Under the pieces are notes generated by a model that ran no database searches, was not told the origin of the DNA, and worked only from the letters and a program-made list of their open reading frames with translations. Made by a program: the position numbers and the translations under genes. From an uncultured Bacillota bacterium (GTDB lineage: Bacteria; Bacillota; Clostridia; Peptostreptococcales; Anaerovoracaceae), in NCBI GenBank assembly GCA_946631075.1, contig CAMOZS010000056.1, positions 1 to 9,279 of the forward strand: a stretch of DNA of 9,279 bases. The letters run 5' to 3'. The number at the start of each line of letters is the position of its first letter. The stretch's first letter is position 1. Positions 1 to 6,023 of this stretch are shown here, piece after piece.

Positions 1-172
1 AGATCGACATTCCGACCCACAGCATACCGATGTTGTACGTGGTCCATTTACGTTCTGCAACCGAAGTCGGCTTCAGGTCTTCGTTGTAATAAGGCGAAGA
101 CACGAGCTCGGCTCTGGCTTCTTCAGAAAGTTCGAACAGACCATTCCGTTCAACTTGTGAATACTTAGCCAT
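1..172 (-). CDS. NCS1-family nucleobase:cation symporter, N-terminal fragment (gene runs off the window)
   Basis: Only the first 57 codons are visible; the rest lies beyond base 1. The peptide starts MAKYSQVERNG and continues with the segment YYNEDLKPTSVAERKWTTYN (residues 28-47), followed by NIGMLWVGMSI, where the first membrane helix begins. The pattern of N-x-D-L-x-P, then x-x-R-x-W-x-x-x-N, then a Trp/Gly-rich first helix is the N-terminal signature of the NCS1 family. Known members import uracil, cytosine, allantoin, hydantoin or thiamine precursors across the cytoplasmic membrane with a cation. The substrate cannot be told from this fragment. The ATG is well supported by GGAGGTG at 177-183. 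Codons here end in A/T more often than in the dehydrogenase and synthetase genes. It is divergent from the dehydrogenase gene. Family call fairly secure; specificity unknown. Confidence 0.75.
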   Translation of the reverse strand, partial: MAKYSQVERNGLFELSEEARAELVSSPYYNEDLKPTSVAERKWTTYNIGMLWVGMSI

Positions 173-176
173 AAAA

Positions 177-183
177 CACCTCC
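177..183 (-). promoter_or_regulatory. Ribosome binding site of the NCS1 transporter
   Basis: On the minus strand GGAGGTG is followed by TTTT and then ATG. This is a near-perfect Shine-Dalgarno sequence at short but workable spacing, and it fixes the start codon at 170-172. Confidence 0.8.
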
Positions 184-218
184 ATATTCAGATTTTTATG
201 ATATATAATAACAAATAA

Positions 219-247
219 ATTATACTACAAAATTTTCAGAATGAAAC
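219..247 (-). promoter_or_regulatory. Candidate promoter of the NCS1 transporter
   Basis: The minus strand carries a perfect TATAAT at 219-224. With a 17-base spacer the -35 position reads GTTTCA (242-247), which matches TTGACA at only three positions. Transcription would start near 212, giving a leader of about 40 nt with no room for a riboswitch. The -35 element overlaps the edge of one copy of the repeated T-rich motif at 246-263, so that repeat may be regulatory. The -10 is convincing; the -35 is weak. Confidence 0.5.
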
Positions 248-336
248 TGGTTTTTGGATTTTTTTTGCCGCCCCCCGGGTCACCTTTTTCGGTCCATTCT
301 CTCAAACCGTTGAAATTACTGGTTTTTCGGATTTTT
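246..336. repeat. Duplicated T-rich motif (two direct copies)
   Basis: ACTGGTTTTTGGATTTTT (246-263) recurs as ACTGGTTTTTCGGATTTTT (318-336), differing by one inserted C. Both are preceded by a GAAA. The copies lie 72 bases apart, start to start, upstream of the minus-strand NCS1 gene, one of them against the putative -35. The core ACTGGTTTTT appears a third time at 3635-3644, after the gltX terminator. Low complexity contributes to the match, so a binding-site role is only a possibility. Confidence 0.5.
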
Positions 337-471
337 AGCTTCATAAAATAATTCTATTTTTTCCAGAAAATTCTTTTATCCATTCAATTATTATCGACAA
401 AATAGTCTGATATTGAATATTTATTCAGCAAGATAGTTCTATTTTATCAGAACGTCCAGCCTTTGCATGCT

Positions 472-489
472 GATGTAACGGGTTTCATC
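472..489. promoter_or_regulatory. Cre-like palindromic operator candidate
   Basis: GATGTAAC-GG-GTTTCATC is an 18-bp palindrome: two 8-base arms with one mismatch around a GG centre. The inner 14 bases (474-487, TGTAACGGGTTTCA) match the CcpA cre consensus TGWAARCGYTWNCA at 11 positions, but the invariant central CG is replaced by GG. It could be bound by CcpA or another LacI/GalR-type regulator. It lies about 110 bases upstream of the dehydrogenase start. The palindrome is visible; the regulator is inferred. Confidence 0.35.
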
Positions 490-501
490 CCTCCGCAAAA
501 A

Positions 502-530
502 GTGCTGCCGGGAGCAAGTTCCGGTAGTGC
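502..530 (+). repeat. Stem-forming inverted repeat upstream of the dehydrogenase
   Basis: GTGCTGCCGGGA (502-513) can pair with TTCCGGTAGTGC (519-530) around a five-base GCAAG loop, giving 12 consecutive pairs, four of them G-U. The G-U pairs work only in plus-strand RNA; on the minus strand they become C-A mismatches. That hints at an RNA structure rather than a symmetrical protein site. If transcription starts after the -10 box at 549-554, this element would not be transcribed, so either an upstream promoter exists or the pairing is fortuitous. Confidence 0.35.
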
Positions 531-554
531 AAATCCGCCTCTTCATGGTACAAT
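526..554 (+). promoter_or_regulatory. Candidate promoter of the dehydrogenase-gltX operon
   Basis: TACAAT (549-554) is a good -10 box, in the context GGTACAATGG that is common in Bacillota. At 17-base spacing the -35 is AGTGCA (526-531), a poor match, so activator dependence is possible. Transcription would start near 561, leaving a leader of about 38 nt before the ATG at 599. The poor -35 overlaps the end of the inverted repeat at 502-530. Confidence 0.4.
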
Positions 555-583
555 GGACACACTTGAAAAACACCGAACGAAAC

Positions 584-590
584 GGGAGGA
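584..590 (+). promoter_or_regulatory. Ribosome binding site fixing the dehydrogenase start
   Basis: GGGAGGA lies eight bases before ATG 599. The frame is open further upstream to an ATG at 527, but that ATG has no ribosome binding site and would add 24 residues unlike the family. Start 599 is therefore preferred. Confidence 0.8.
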
Positions 591-598
591 AAAGTACT

Positions 599-1765
599 AT
601 GTTAGGAAACTTCGGTTACTGCAATCCGACCCGGCTGTATTTCGGCGACAACTCGCTGAAGTATCTGAACCGGGAGCTGAAGAAATACGGTCCCAACCTG
701 CTGCTGGTCTACGGCGGCGGTTCCATCAGGAAGAACGGCATCTATGACGAGGTCATGCAGATCCTGGAAATGAACGATAAAAATGTAGTTGAACTGGCCG
801 GCGTCATGTCCAACCCCACGGTACATAAGCTGTATGAAGGCATCGAACTGGCAAGGAAGCATGACATCGATCTGATCCTGGCCGTCGGCGGCGGTTCCGT
901 CTGCGACTATGCCAAGGCTCTTTCGATCTCGGTCTTCTGCGAGGACGACCCCTGGGAGAAATACTATGTCCGCCAGGAGCGGCTGGGCAATGAGGTGGTC
1001 CCTGTGGGCTGCATCCTGACTATGGTCGGCACCGGCTCCGAGATGAACGGAGGCTCCGTCATCACCCACCCCGAGCAGAAGCTGAAGATCGGCCACACTT
1101 TCGGCGATGAGGTCATGCCGAAGTTTTCGATCCTGAACCCGACTTATACCCTGACCGTTCCCCGCTATCAGATGGTCGCCGGTTTCTTCGATATCATGTC
1201 CCACATCCTGGAACAGTATCTGTCCGGCGAGGACGACAGCACCACCGACTATATCGCGGAGGGCCTGATGAAGTCCCTGATCCACAGCAGCCGTATCGCC
1301 GTGAAGGATCCCCAGGACTACGAGGCCCGGTCCAACATCATGTGGACCGCCACCTGGGCCCTGAATTCCCTGCTGTCCCGGGGCAAGACCACCGACTGGG
1401 AAGTCCATATGATCGGCCAGGCGGTCGGCGCGGTCACCGACGCTACCCACGGCATGACCCTTTCCGCGGTCTCCCTGCCCTACTACCGCTTCATCATGAA
1501 GGACGGCCTGGCCAGGTTCAGACGGTTCGCGGTCAATGTCTGGGATGTGGATCCGGAGGGCAAGTCGGATGAGGCTGTCGCAAAGGCTGGACTCAAGGCT
1601 CTGGCGGGCTGGATGAAGGAGATCGGCGTGGTCACCCATCTTAAGGATCTGGGCGTGGAGGAATCCATGTTCGACGCCATCGCCGACGGCACTTTCCTGC
1701 TGAAGGGCGGCTACCGGGTCCTGACCAGGGACGATGTTATTGAAATACTGAAGGAGAGCATGTAA
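599..1765 (+). CDS. Iron-containing alcohol dehydrogenase, butanol dehydrogenase/YqhD type
   Basis: A 388-residue cytoplasmic group III (iron-dependent) alcohol dehydrogenase, a usual length for the family, which interconverts aldehydes and alcohols using NAD(P)H. The N-terminal Rossmann-like half carries YGGGS (38-42) followed by I-R-K, and VGGGSVCDYAK (96-106) for dinucleotide binding. TGSEMN is at 145-150. The four iron ligands are visible and correctly spaced: D198 and H202 in FFDIMSHILEQYL, H270 in WEVHMIGQ, and H284 in DATHG. The YGGGS variant near residue 40 is typical of the YqhD/BdhA branch, which usually prefers NADPH. That makes this a likely reductase of short or medium aldehydes (butanol or propanediol formation, or detoxification); the true substrate is unknown. 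ATG 599 was chosen from the GGGAGGA site. The gene ends one base before the gltX start, so the two are probably coupled. Confidence 0.92.
   Translation: MLGNFGYCNPTRLYFGDNSLKYLNRELKKYGPNLLLVYGGGSIRKNGIYDEVMQILEMNDKNVVELAGVMSNPTVHKLYEGIELARKHDIDLILAVGGGSVCDYAKALSISVFCEDDPWEKYYVRQERLGNEVVPVGCILTMVGTGSEMNGGSVITHPEQKLKIGHTFGDEVMPKFSILNPTYTLTVPRYQMVAGFFDIMSHILEQYLSGEDDSTTDYIAEGLMKSLIHSSRIAVKDPQDYEARSNIMWTATWALNSLLSRGKTTDWEVHMIGQAVGAVTDATHGMTLSAVSLPYYRFIMKDGLARFRRFAVNVWDVDPEGKSDEAVAKAGLKALAGWMKEIGVVTHLKDLGVEESMFDAIADGTFLLKGGYRVLTRDDVIEILKESM
1751..1757 (+). promoter_or_regulatory. Ribosome binding site of gltX within the dehydrogenase 3' end
   Basis: AAGGAGA lies nine bases before TTG 1767 but 21 bases before the next in-frame ATG (1779). 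It therefore favours the TTG start. It sits inside the last codons of the dehydrogenase, as expected for translational coupling. Confidence 0.6.
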
Positions 1766-1766
1766 A

Positions 1767-3587
1767 TTGGAAAACACTATGAACTATGAAAAACTGGCGG
1801 AGCTGCTGTTCCCCCACATCGATAAGACACCTGAAGATTACGAAGCCATGTTCCCGGCCCGGGACCTGCCTGAAGGGGCTATGGTCACAAGACTGGGGCC
1901 CAGCCCCACCGGTTTCATCCATCTGGGCAACCTGTACGGGGCTTTCGTGGATGAGCGGCTGGCCCATCAGTCAGGCGGCACCTTCTATCTGCGGATCGAG
2001 GACACTGACGACAAGCGTTACGTGGAAGGGGCGGTCGAGACCATCACTTCCGCCCTCCGCTTCTTTGATGTGCAGTTCGACGAGGGAGCAGGTCCGGACG
2101 CGGACGCTGCCTCTGTTCCCGCGGCTGAGGGCTCCGGCATCGGCACCGGCGATTACGGTCCATATTACCAGAGCCGGCGGGGCGAGATCTATCAGACCTT
2201 CGTCAAGGATCTGGTGGCCCGGGGCCAGGCTTACCCCTGCTTCCTGACCGAGGAGGAGATCGCCGCGATCCGTGAGGAGCAGGAGGCGGCCAAGGTCACC
2301 ACCGGCATCTACGGGGAATACGCCCGCTGCCGTGATCTTTCCTATGAGGAAGTAGCTGCCGCCATCGAGGCGGGCAAGCCCTACGTCATCCGGATCAAGT
2401 CCAAGGGCAACAAGGTGGATCCAGCCCACTGCTGCAATGAATCCGGCGCGGCCTGCACCACCCGCAGCGGAGCAAAGTGCGTCAACCACGACGGTGTCAT
2501 GTACATCCACGTGCAGGACGCCATCCGGGGTGAGGTCGCCATGCCTGCCAACGATCAGGATGTGATCATCCTCAAGCAGACCGGCATCCCCACCTACCAC
2601 TTCGCCCATGCCATCGACGACCATCTGATGCGGACGACTCACGTTGTCCGAGGCGAAGAGTGGCTCATGTCCCTGCCCATCCATGTGGAACTCTTTGATA
2701 AGCTGGGCTTCCCCCTTCCCACCTACTGCCATACGGCGGTCCTGATGAAGCTGGACGATGAGACAGGCAACAAGAGAAAGCTGAGTAAAAGAAAAGATCC
2801 GGAGCTGTCTCTGGACTACTACCGCAACGAGGGCTACCATCCCCAGGCGGTCAAGGAATATCTGCTGACCATCCTCAATTCCAATTTCGAGGAATGGCGG
2901 ATGGCCAATCCGGACGCCTCCACCGATGACTTCCATTTCACTACCGAAAAGATGAGCAGCGGCGGCGCCCTCTTCGACCTGGACAAGCTGAACGACGTGT
3001 CCAAAGACGTCCTGCTCAAGATCCCGGCCGCTGACCTGGCGGTCTTCATGACCGACTGGGCAAAGGAATTCCGGCCGGAACTTGCGCCTCTGTTTGACGG
3101 AAGCTGCTGCGAGGCCGGCGGCGAGGCCGCTTCCTGCGGCTGCGGCCCGGACTATCTGACCAGGATCCTGGATCTTGGCCGGGACGGCAAGAAGCCCCGT
3201 AAGGACCTGATCTACGCTAAACAGATCTTCGAGTTCATCAGCTACTTCTACGACGACTACTTCAGGATCGAGGAGCCGATCCCGGAGGAAGTCAGTGACG
3301 AGGACGCCAGGGAGATCCTGCAGCGCTATCTGGATTCCTATGACCACAGCGATGATCAGAGCCAGTGGTTCGACAAGATCCGGGCCATCGCTGTTGACCT
3401 GGGCTACGCTGCCAAGCCTAAGGATTACAAGAAACATCCGGAGGACTACAAGGGCCACGTCGGCCACGTGTCCACGGTGATCCGGCTGGCCATCATGGGC
3501 CGAACCCAGTCGCCGGACGTCTGGGAGATCCAGCAGATCCTGGGCGAGGAACGGACCCGGGCCAGGATCAAGGCATTGCTGATCTAG
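1767..3587 (+). CDS. gltX: Glutamate--tRNA ligase (clostridial long form)
   Basis: Class I aminoacyl-tRNA synthetase that charges tRNA(Glu) with glutamate using ATP in the cytoplasm. Visible landmarks: TRLGPSPTGF (41-50); the HIGH-type motif as HLGN (52-55); YLRIEDTDDKR (74-84); GPYYQSRR (131-138); the block around PTYHFAHAIDDHLM (275-288) with THVVRGEEW (291-299); and the KMSKS-type motif as KLSKR (338-342). SGGALFDLDKLNDVSKD (398-414) opens the helical anticodon-binding part. It has 606 residues, versus about 470-500 for E. coli-type enzymes, and resembles the longer clostridial form. Two Cys-rich insertions stand out: C222, C223, C230, C238; and C447, C448, C457, C459. The E. coli zinc site is not conserved. 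TTG 1767 is chosen for its ribosome binding site; ATG 1779 would remove four residues. Whether it also charges tRNA(Gln) cannot be told. Confidence 0.93.
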   Translation: MENTMNYEKLAELLFPHIDKTPEDYEAMFPARDLPEGAMVTRLGPSPTGFIHLGNLYGAFVDERLAHQSGGTFYLRIEDTDDKRYVEGAVETITSALRFFDVQFDEGAGPDADAASVPAAEGSGIGTGDYGPYYQSRRGEIYQTFVKDLVARGQAYPCFLTEEEIAAIREEQEAAKVTTGIYGEYARCRDLSYEEVAAAIEAGKPYVIRIKSKGNKVDPAHCCNESGAACTTRSGAKCVNHDGVMYIHVQDAIRGEVAMPANDQDVIILKQTGIPTYHFAHAIDDHLMRTTHVVRGEEWLMSLPIHVELFDKLGFPLPTYCHTAVLMKLDDETGNKRKLSKRKDPELSLDYYRNEGYHPQAVKEYLLTILNSNFEEWRMANPDASTDDFHFTTEKMSSGGALFDLDKLNDVSKDVLLKIPAADLAVFMTDWAKEFRPELAPLFDGSCCEAGGEAASCGCGPDYLTRILDLGRDGKKPRKDLIYAKQIFEFISYFYDDYFRIEEPIPEEVSDEDAREILQRYLDSYDHSDDQSQWFDKIRAIAVDLGYAAKPKDYKKHPEDYKGHVGHVSTVIRLAIMGRTQSPDVWEIQQILGEERTRARIKALLI

Positions 3588-3595
3588 AGTAAACT

Positions 3596-3625
3596 AAGAG
3601 GGCTGCTTCGGCAGCCCTCTTTTTT
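3596..3625 (+). terminator. Strong intrinsic terminator after gltX
   Basis: AAGAGGGCTGC (3596-3606) pairs perfectly with GCAGCCCTCTT (3611-3621): an 11-bp stem capped by the stable TTCG tetraloop, running into six T residues (3620-3625). It lies nine bases after the gltX stop and closes the dehydrogenase-gltX unit. It also lies downstream of the convergent minus-strand LRR gene. In that direction the stem is followed by TTAGTTTAC rather than a T-run, so it would be a weaker terminator there. Confidence 0.93.
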
Positions 3626-3657
3626 CGTTCGCTCACTGGTTTTTGCATAAACTTTGC

Positions 3658-5910
3658 CTACCTCTTCACCTTCAGGGTGACCGGCTTTGAATATCGGCTA
3701 TAGACGATGCGTTTGCCGACCTTGACGTAGGCCCGCAATTTGTAGCTGTACTTCTTTCCCTTGACCAGACCGCTGTGGGTAACGGATTTGACCCTGGCGG
3801 ATTTGCTTACCGCAAGCCGGTATTTCTTATCGCCGGGGACTTTGACATAGAGCAGGTAGCCCCGGGTCCCGATCACCTTGCCCCAGGACAGCTTGATCTT
3901 CTTGCCCGGCTTGTTGACCGCCTTCAGAACGGGTCTGGCCAGTCTGCCCTTGATCTTGATCGTGCGGACAGCCTGCCGGTACAAGGGAGTCGCTTCGGCT
4001 GTCACTGTGATGACGCAGGCTCCGTAGCCCCTAACACGAACTGTTCCGTCTTCGGTAACGGTCGCTACTCTCTTATTGGATGACTGGTAGGACAGGTCCG
4101 TCATGGCTTCAGCGTCCAGGCGGAAACTGCTGCCGATGGTTCTGGTGAAGCTTTCGGTCCCGGTGATGGTCTGTTCCTTGGGATCCTCCGGCCCGTTCGG
4201 CGGGGTCGGATCGACCGGATCAGTTTTTTCCCGCACCGGGATGACCGTCTCCGGTTCGGTCAGCGGCTTCTGCGCCGCTGCATCCGCGAAGATCAGCCTG
4301 CAGTTCTCATTCTGGCAGATCCAGTACTCGATGTTTCCCTCTTCTTCGTAAGTGGCAGCCTTTGCGGGGACCTTCTTCAGATCGTGAGGCAGCCGGGGCA
4401 GATAGATGTCACTGATCTCCTCCGTCGCCGAGGCGTCGGTGAAACACTTCTTGCAGGTGCTGCAGTAGTAATGGTCTATCCGGCCGAAATAGGTGCAGGT
4501 CGCCTCGATGGCCATCTTATGTTCCAGGACATGAACGTGTGCCGGGCCTTCCCTGCGGGCCGCGACCGCGGCTTCAAAGTCCTCTCTGCTCTTCCCCGCC
4601 AGCTGGATCCCACAGCCCTCGGGTAAGGTATTGACCAGGTCTTTGACCGCCTGGCTCTCGCTGAAGATCTTCAGCTCCGGAGAACAGCCCTCCAGGGCAT
4701 CAGCTGAAATGGACGTGATCCCCTCCGGCAGATAGAGTTCCTGCAGGTTGACCATGTACTGGAAGGTGCAGGGCTCGATCCTGGTGACACTCTCCGGGAT
4801 GGCCAGGCTGTCCACGGAAGTCAGCTCAAAGAAGGCGTATTCCTCGATCTTCGTGACCGATTGGGGAAGGGTCAGGGTCTGCAGGCTGTGGCATCCGCGG
4901 AAGGCATGGCTTCCGATGGTGGTGACCGTATCGGGAAGTTCCAGATCAGTCAGCTTCTCGCAGTAACCGAAACAGGCCTGCTCCAGCTTTTGGACGCCCG
5001 CCGGCACATGGATGCTGGTCAGCTGTTTGCAGCCGTAGAAGGCGGATGGTCCGATTGCGGTCAGACTGTCCGGGAGCTGGATCTCCTGGAGTTCGCTATG
5101 GTAAAAGGCCATCTCGTTCAGGGCCGTCACTCCTTCGGGCACCGCAAAGGCTGGGGCGTCCCTGCCGCAGGGATAGGCGACCAAGGTCTTCTGATCCCTG
5201 GTATAGATCACGCCGCCGATGGCGATGTAGTTGGGATTGGTCTGGGGGACGATGAACTCGGTCAGGTCAGGGCACTCCCAGAAAGCCCCGTTGGACATGA
5301 CGAAATCCGCCGAAGCGGGAATGGTCACCGATGTCAGGTCCGTGCGCTGGAATGCTCCCCCGCCGATTTCGGAAAGGCTGTCCGGGAAAGCGATCTCTTT
5401 GATTGGGCATCCGCTGAAGCCGTTGCTTCCTATGGACCGGAGATTGTCCGAGAGCCTGACGGTCTCCAGCTTAGAGCAGCCCCAAAAGGCGCATGATCCG
5501 ATCTTGGTCACCGTATCGGGGATCACCACATGCTGGAGGAGCTGGGCATACTGGGATTGATCATCAAAGTAGCCATCAAATGCTCCCGCCCCGACCTCGG
5601 TAACATCGCAAGCCTGGCCGTCAGCCTCCACCTGGAACGGGAGCACCAGTAGCCCGTTCTCCGGGATCCGGTCGCAGCCCGTGATGGATGCTCCCCCGTC
5701 CGGGAGCACGGCGAAGGACCAGGTGATACCGTTATCATCCTTGTACTGCTGGTCGGACGCCTGAGCCAGCGCCGCGGACTGGTGCGCCGCTGCCGCGTGG
5801 ACCTGGGCGCCCGGGATGAAGGCCGGCGCGGTCAGGCACAGGCTGCAGAGGACCGCCAGGACCGCCGCGATCAGGGCCCTATGTAATTTTGACCGTGTTC
5901 TCTCTCGCAT
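3658..5910 (-). CDS. Secreted BspA-like (LRR_5) leucine-rich-repeat protein with Ig-like and FN3-like C-terminal domains
   Basis: A 750-residue exported protein. Residues 1-40 form a signal peptide: basic RERTRSKLHR, a hydrophobic Ala/Leu core, and likely cleavage near HAAA. About 11 BspA/TpLRR repeats of 22-23 residues (about 103-419) follow, of the form VTxIGxxAFxGCxxLxxLxLPxS. A non-repeat insert at about 222-258 (NPNYIAIGGVIYT, then LVAYP) is also common in this family. Residues 458-545 hold two Cys/His stretches, the first with ATCTYFG, YYCSTCKKCF and the second with WICQNENC. A Pro-rich linker (about 551-578), a Big2-type Ig-like domain (about 581-655, SNKRVATVTEDGTV) and a Lys-rich FN3-like domain (about 656-750) complete it. 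There is no LPXTG motif, so it is secreted or held non-covalently. Relatives mediate adhesion and host or bacterial binding; its ligand is unknown. ATG 5910 has no clear Shine-Dalgarno, but an in-frame TAG lies five codons upstream and no better start is seen. Confidence 0.88.
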   Translation of the reverse strand: MRERTRSKLHRALIAAVLAVLCSLCLTAPAFIPGAQVHAAAAHQSAALAQASDQQYKDDNGITWSFAVLPDGGASITGCDRIPENGLLVLPFQVEADGQACDVTEVGAGAFDGYFDDQSQYAQLLQHVVIPDTVTKIGSCAFWGCSKLETVRLSDNLRSIGSNGFSGCPIKEIAFPDSLSEIGGGAFQRTDLTSVTIPASADFVMSNGAFWECPDLTEFIVPQTNPNYIAIGGVIYTRDQKTLVAYPCGRDAPAFAVPEGVTALNEMAFYHSELQEIQLPDSLTAIGPSAFYGCKQLTSIHVPAGVQKLEQACFGYCEKLTDLELPDTVTTIGSHAFRGCHSLQTLTLPQSVTKIEEYAFFELTSVDSLAIPESVTRIEPCTFQYMVNLQELYLPEGITSISADALEGCSPELKIFSESQAVKDLVNTLPEGCGIQLAGKSREDFEAAVAARREGPAHVHVLEHKMAIEATCTYFGRIDHYYCSTCKKCFTDASATEEISDIYLPRLPHDLKKVPAKAATYEEEGNIEYWICQNENCRLIFADAAAQKPLTEPETVIPVREKTDPVDPTPPNGPEDPKEQTITGTESFTRTIGSSFRLDAEAMTDLSYQSSNKRVATVTEDGTVRVRGYGACVITVTAEATPLYRQAVRTIKIKGRLARPVLKAVNKPGKKIKLSWGKVIGTRGYLLYVKVPGDKKYRLAVSKSARVKSVTHSGLVKGKKYSYKLRAYVKVGKRIVYSRYSKPVTLKVKR

Positions 5911-5916
5911 AACAAA

Positions 5917-5966
5917 AATGGGCTAAAACAAACACCTGCATTGAAAGTATCTTATCTTAGCCCATT
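5917..5966. repeat. 10-bp perfect inverted repeat spanning the LRR_5 promoter and start region
   Basis: AATGGGCTAA (5917-5926) and TTAGCCCATT (5957-5966) are perfect inverted copies 30 bases apart, with centres 40 bases apart, close to four helical turns. One arm covers the end of the -10 box and the predicted start site. The other lies 6-15 bases upstream of the ATG. The geometry suits paired operator half-sites. It could form an RNA hairpin only if transcription starts a few bases earlier than predicted. Confidence 0.6.
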
Positions 5967-5992
5967 GTATATCGTTATGTCGGAATTGTAAA
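5964..5992 (-). promoter_or_regulatory. Promoter of the LRR_5 protein gene
   Basis: On the minus strand, TTTACA (-35, 5987-5992) and TACAAT (-10, 5964-5969) are separated by exactly 17 bases. Each matches the housekeeping consensus at five of six positions. Transcription should start near 5957, giving a leader of about 47 nt that contains no strong ribosome binding site. The -10 overlaps one arm of the inverted repeat at 5917-5966. Confidence 0.75.
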
Positions 5993-6023
5993 TTATCCCG
6001 CTGTATGTTTCCGAAAAAAGCCA

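Larger units (their letters stand above)
173..598. other. Divergent intergenic regulatory spacer
   Basis: I see no gene in this stretch. Bases 173-450 are very AT-rich, with a short GC island (GCCGCCCCCCGGG, 266-278) inside a T-rich tract and a duplicated T-rich motif. Bases about 450-560 are clearly GC-richer and hold a cre-like palindrome (472-489), a 12-bp stem-forming inverted repeat (502-530) and a possible -10 box (549-554). An open frame starting at TTG 463 runs through this part and into the dehydrogenase gene in another frame. It has no ribosome binding site, and I regard it as a shadow. The region most likely carries control sites for the two divergent genes. Confidence 0.6.

Noticed and set aside
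266..298. GC island with GGGTCACC inside the T-rich tract as a terminator or hairpin
   Set aside because: No stable arm pairing of useful length was found on either strand.
450..598. Riboswitch or T-box upstream of the dehydrogenase
   Set aside because: I compared it by eye with T-box, FMN, TPP, cobalamin, c-di-GMP and THF signatures and saw none of their conserved blocks. The best promoter candidate also lies downstream of the structured part.
463..747. Open frame of 94 codons starting in the spacer ahead of the dehydrogenase
   Set aside because: It starts with TTG without a ribosome binding site and overlaps the dehydrogenase out of frame. Its tail is plainly an out-of-frame reading of that gene.
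602..1777. Long minus-strand open frame opposite the dehydrogenase
   Set aside because: It is the antisense shadow of a GC-rich gene whose motifs and iron ligands are all on the plus strand.
1971..3467. 498-codon minus-strand open frame opposite gltX
   Set aside because: The plus-strand frame has all GluRS motifs. The antisense frame has no ribosome binding site or recognisable domain and results from GC-rich codon bias.
4861..5496. 211-codon plus-strand open frame inside the LRR_5 gene
   Set aside because: It is antisense to repetitive LRR coding sequence, with no ribosome binding site and no family resemblance.
5879..5941. Short upstream ORF (MQVFVLAHF...) overlapping the LRR_5 start in another frame
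   Set aside because: It has no ribosome binding site and only 20 codons. It could matter for translation control but has no positive support.
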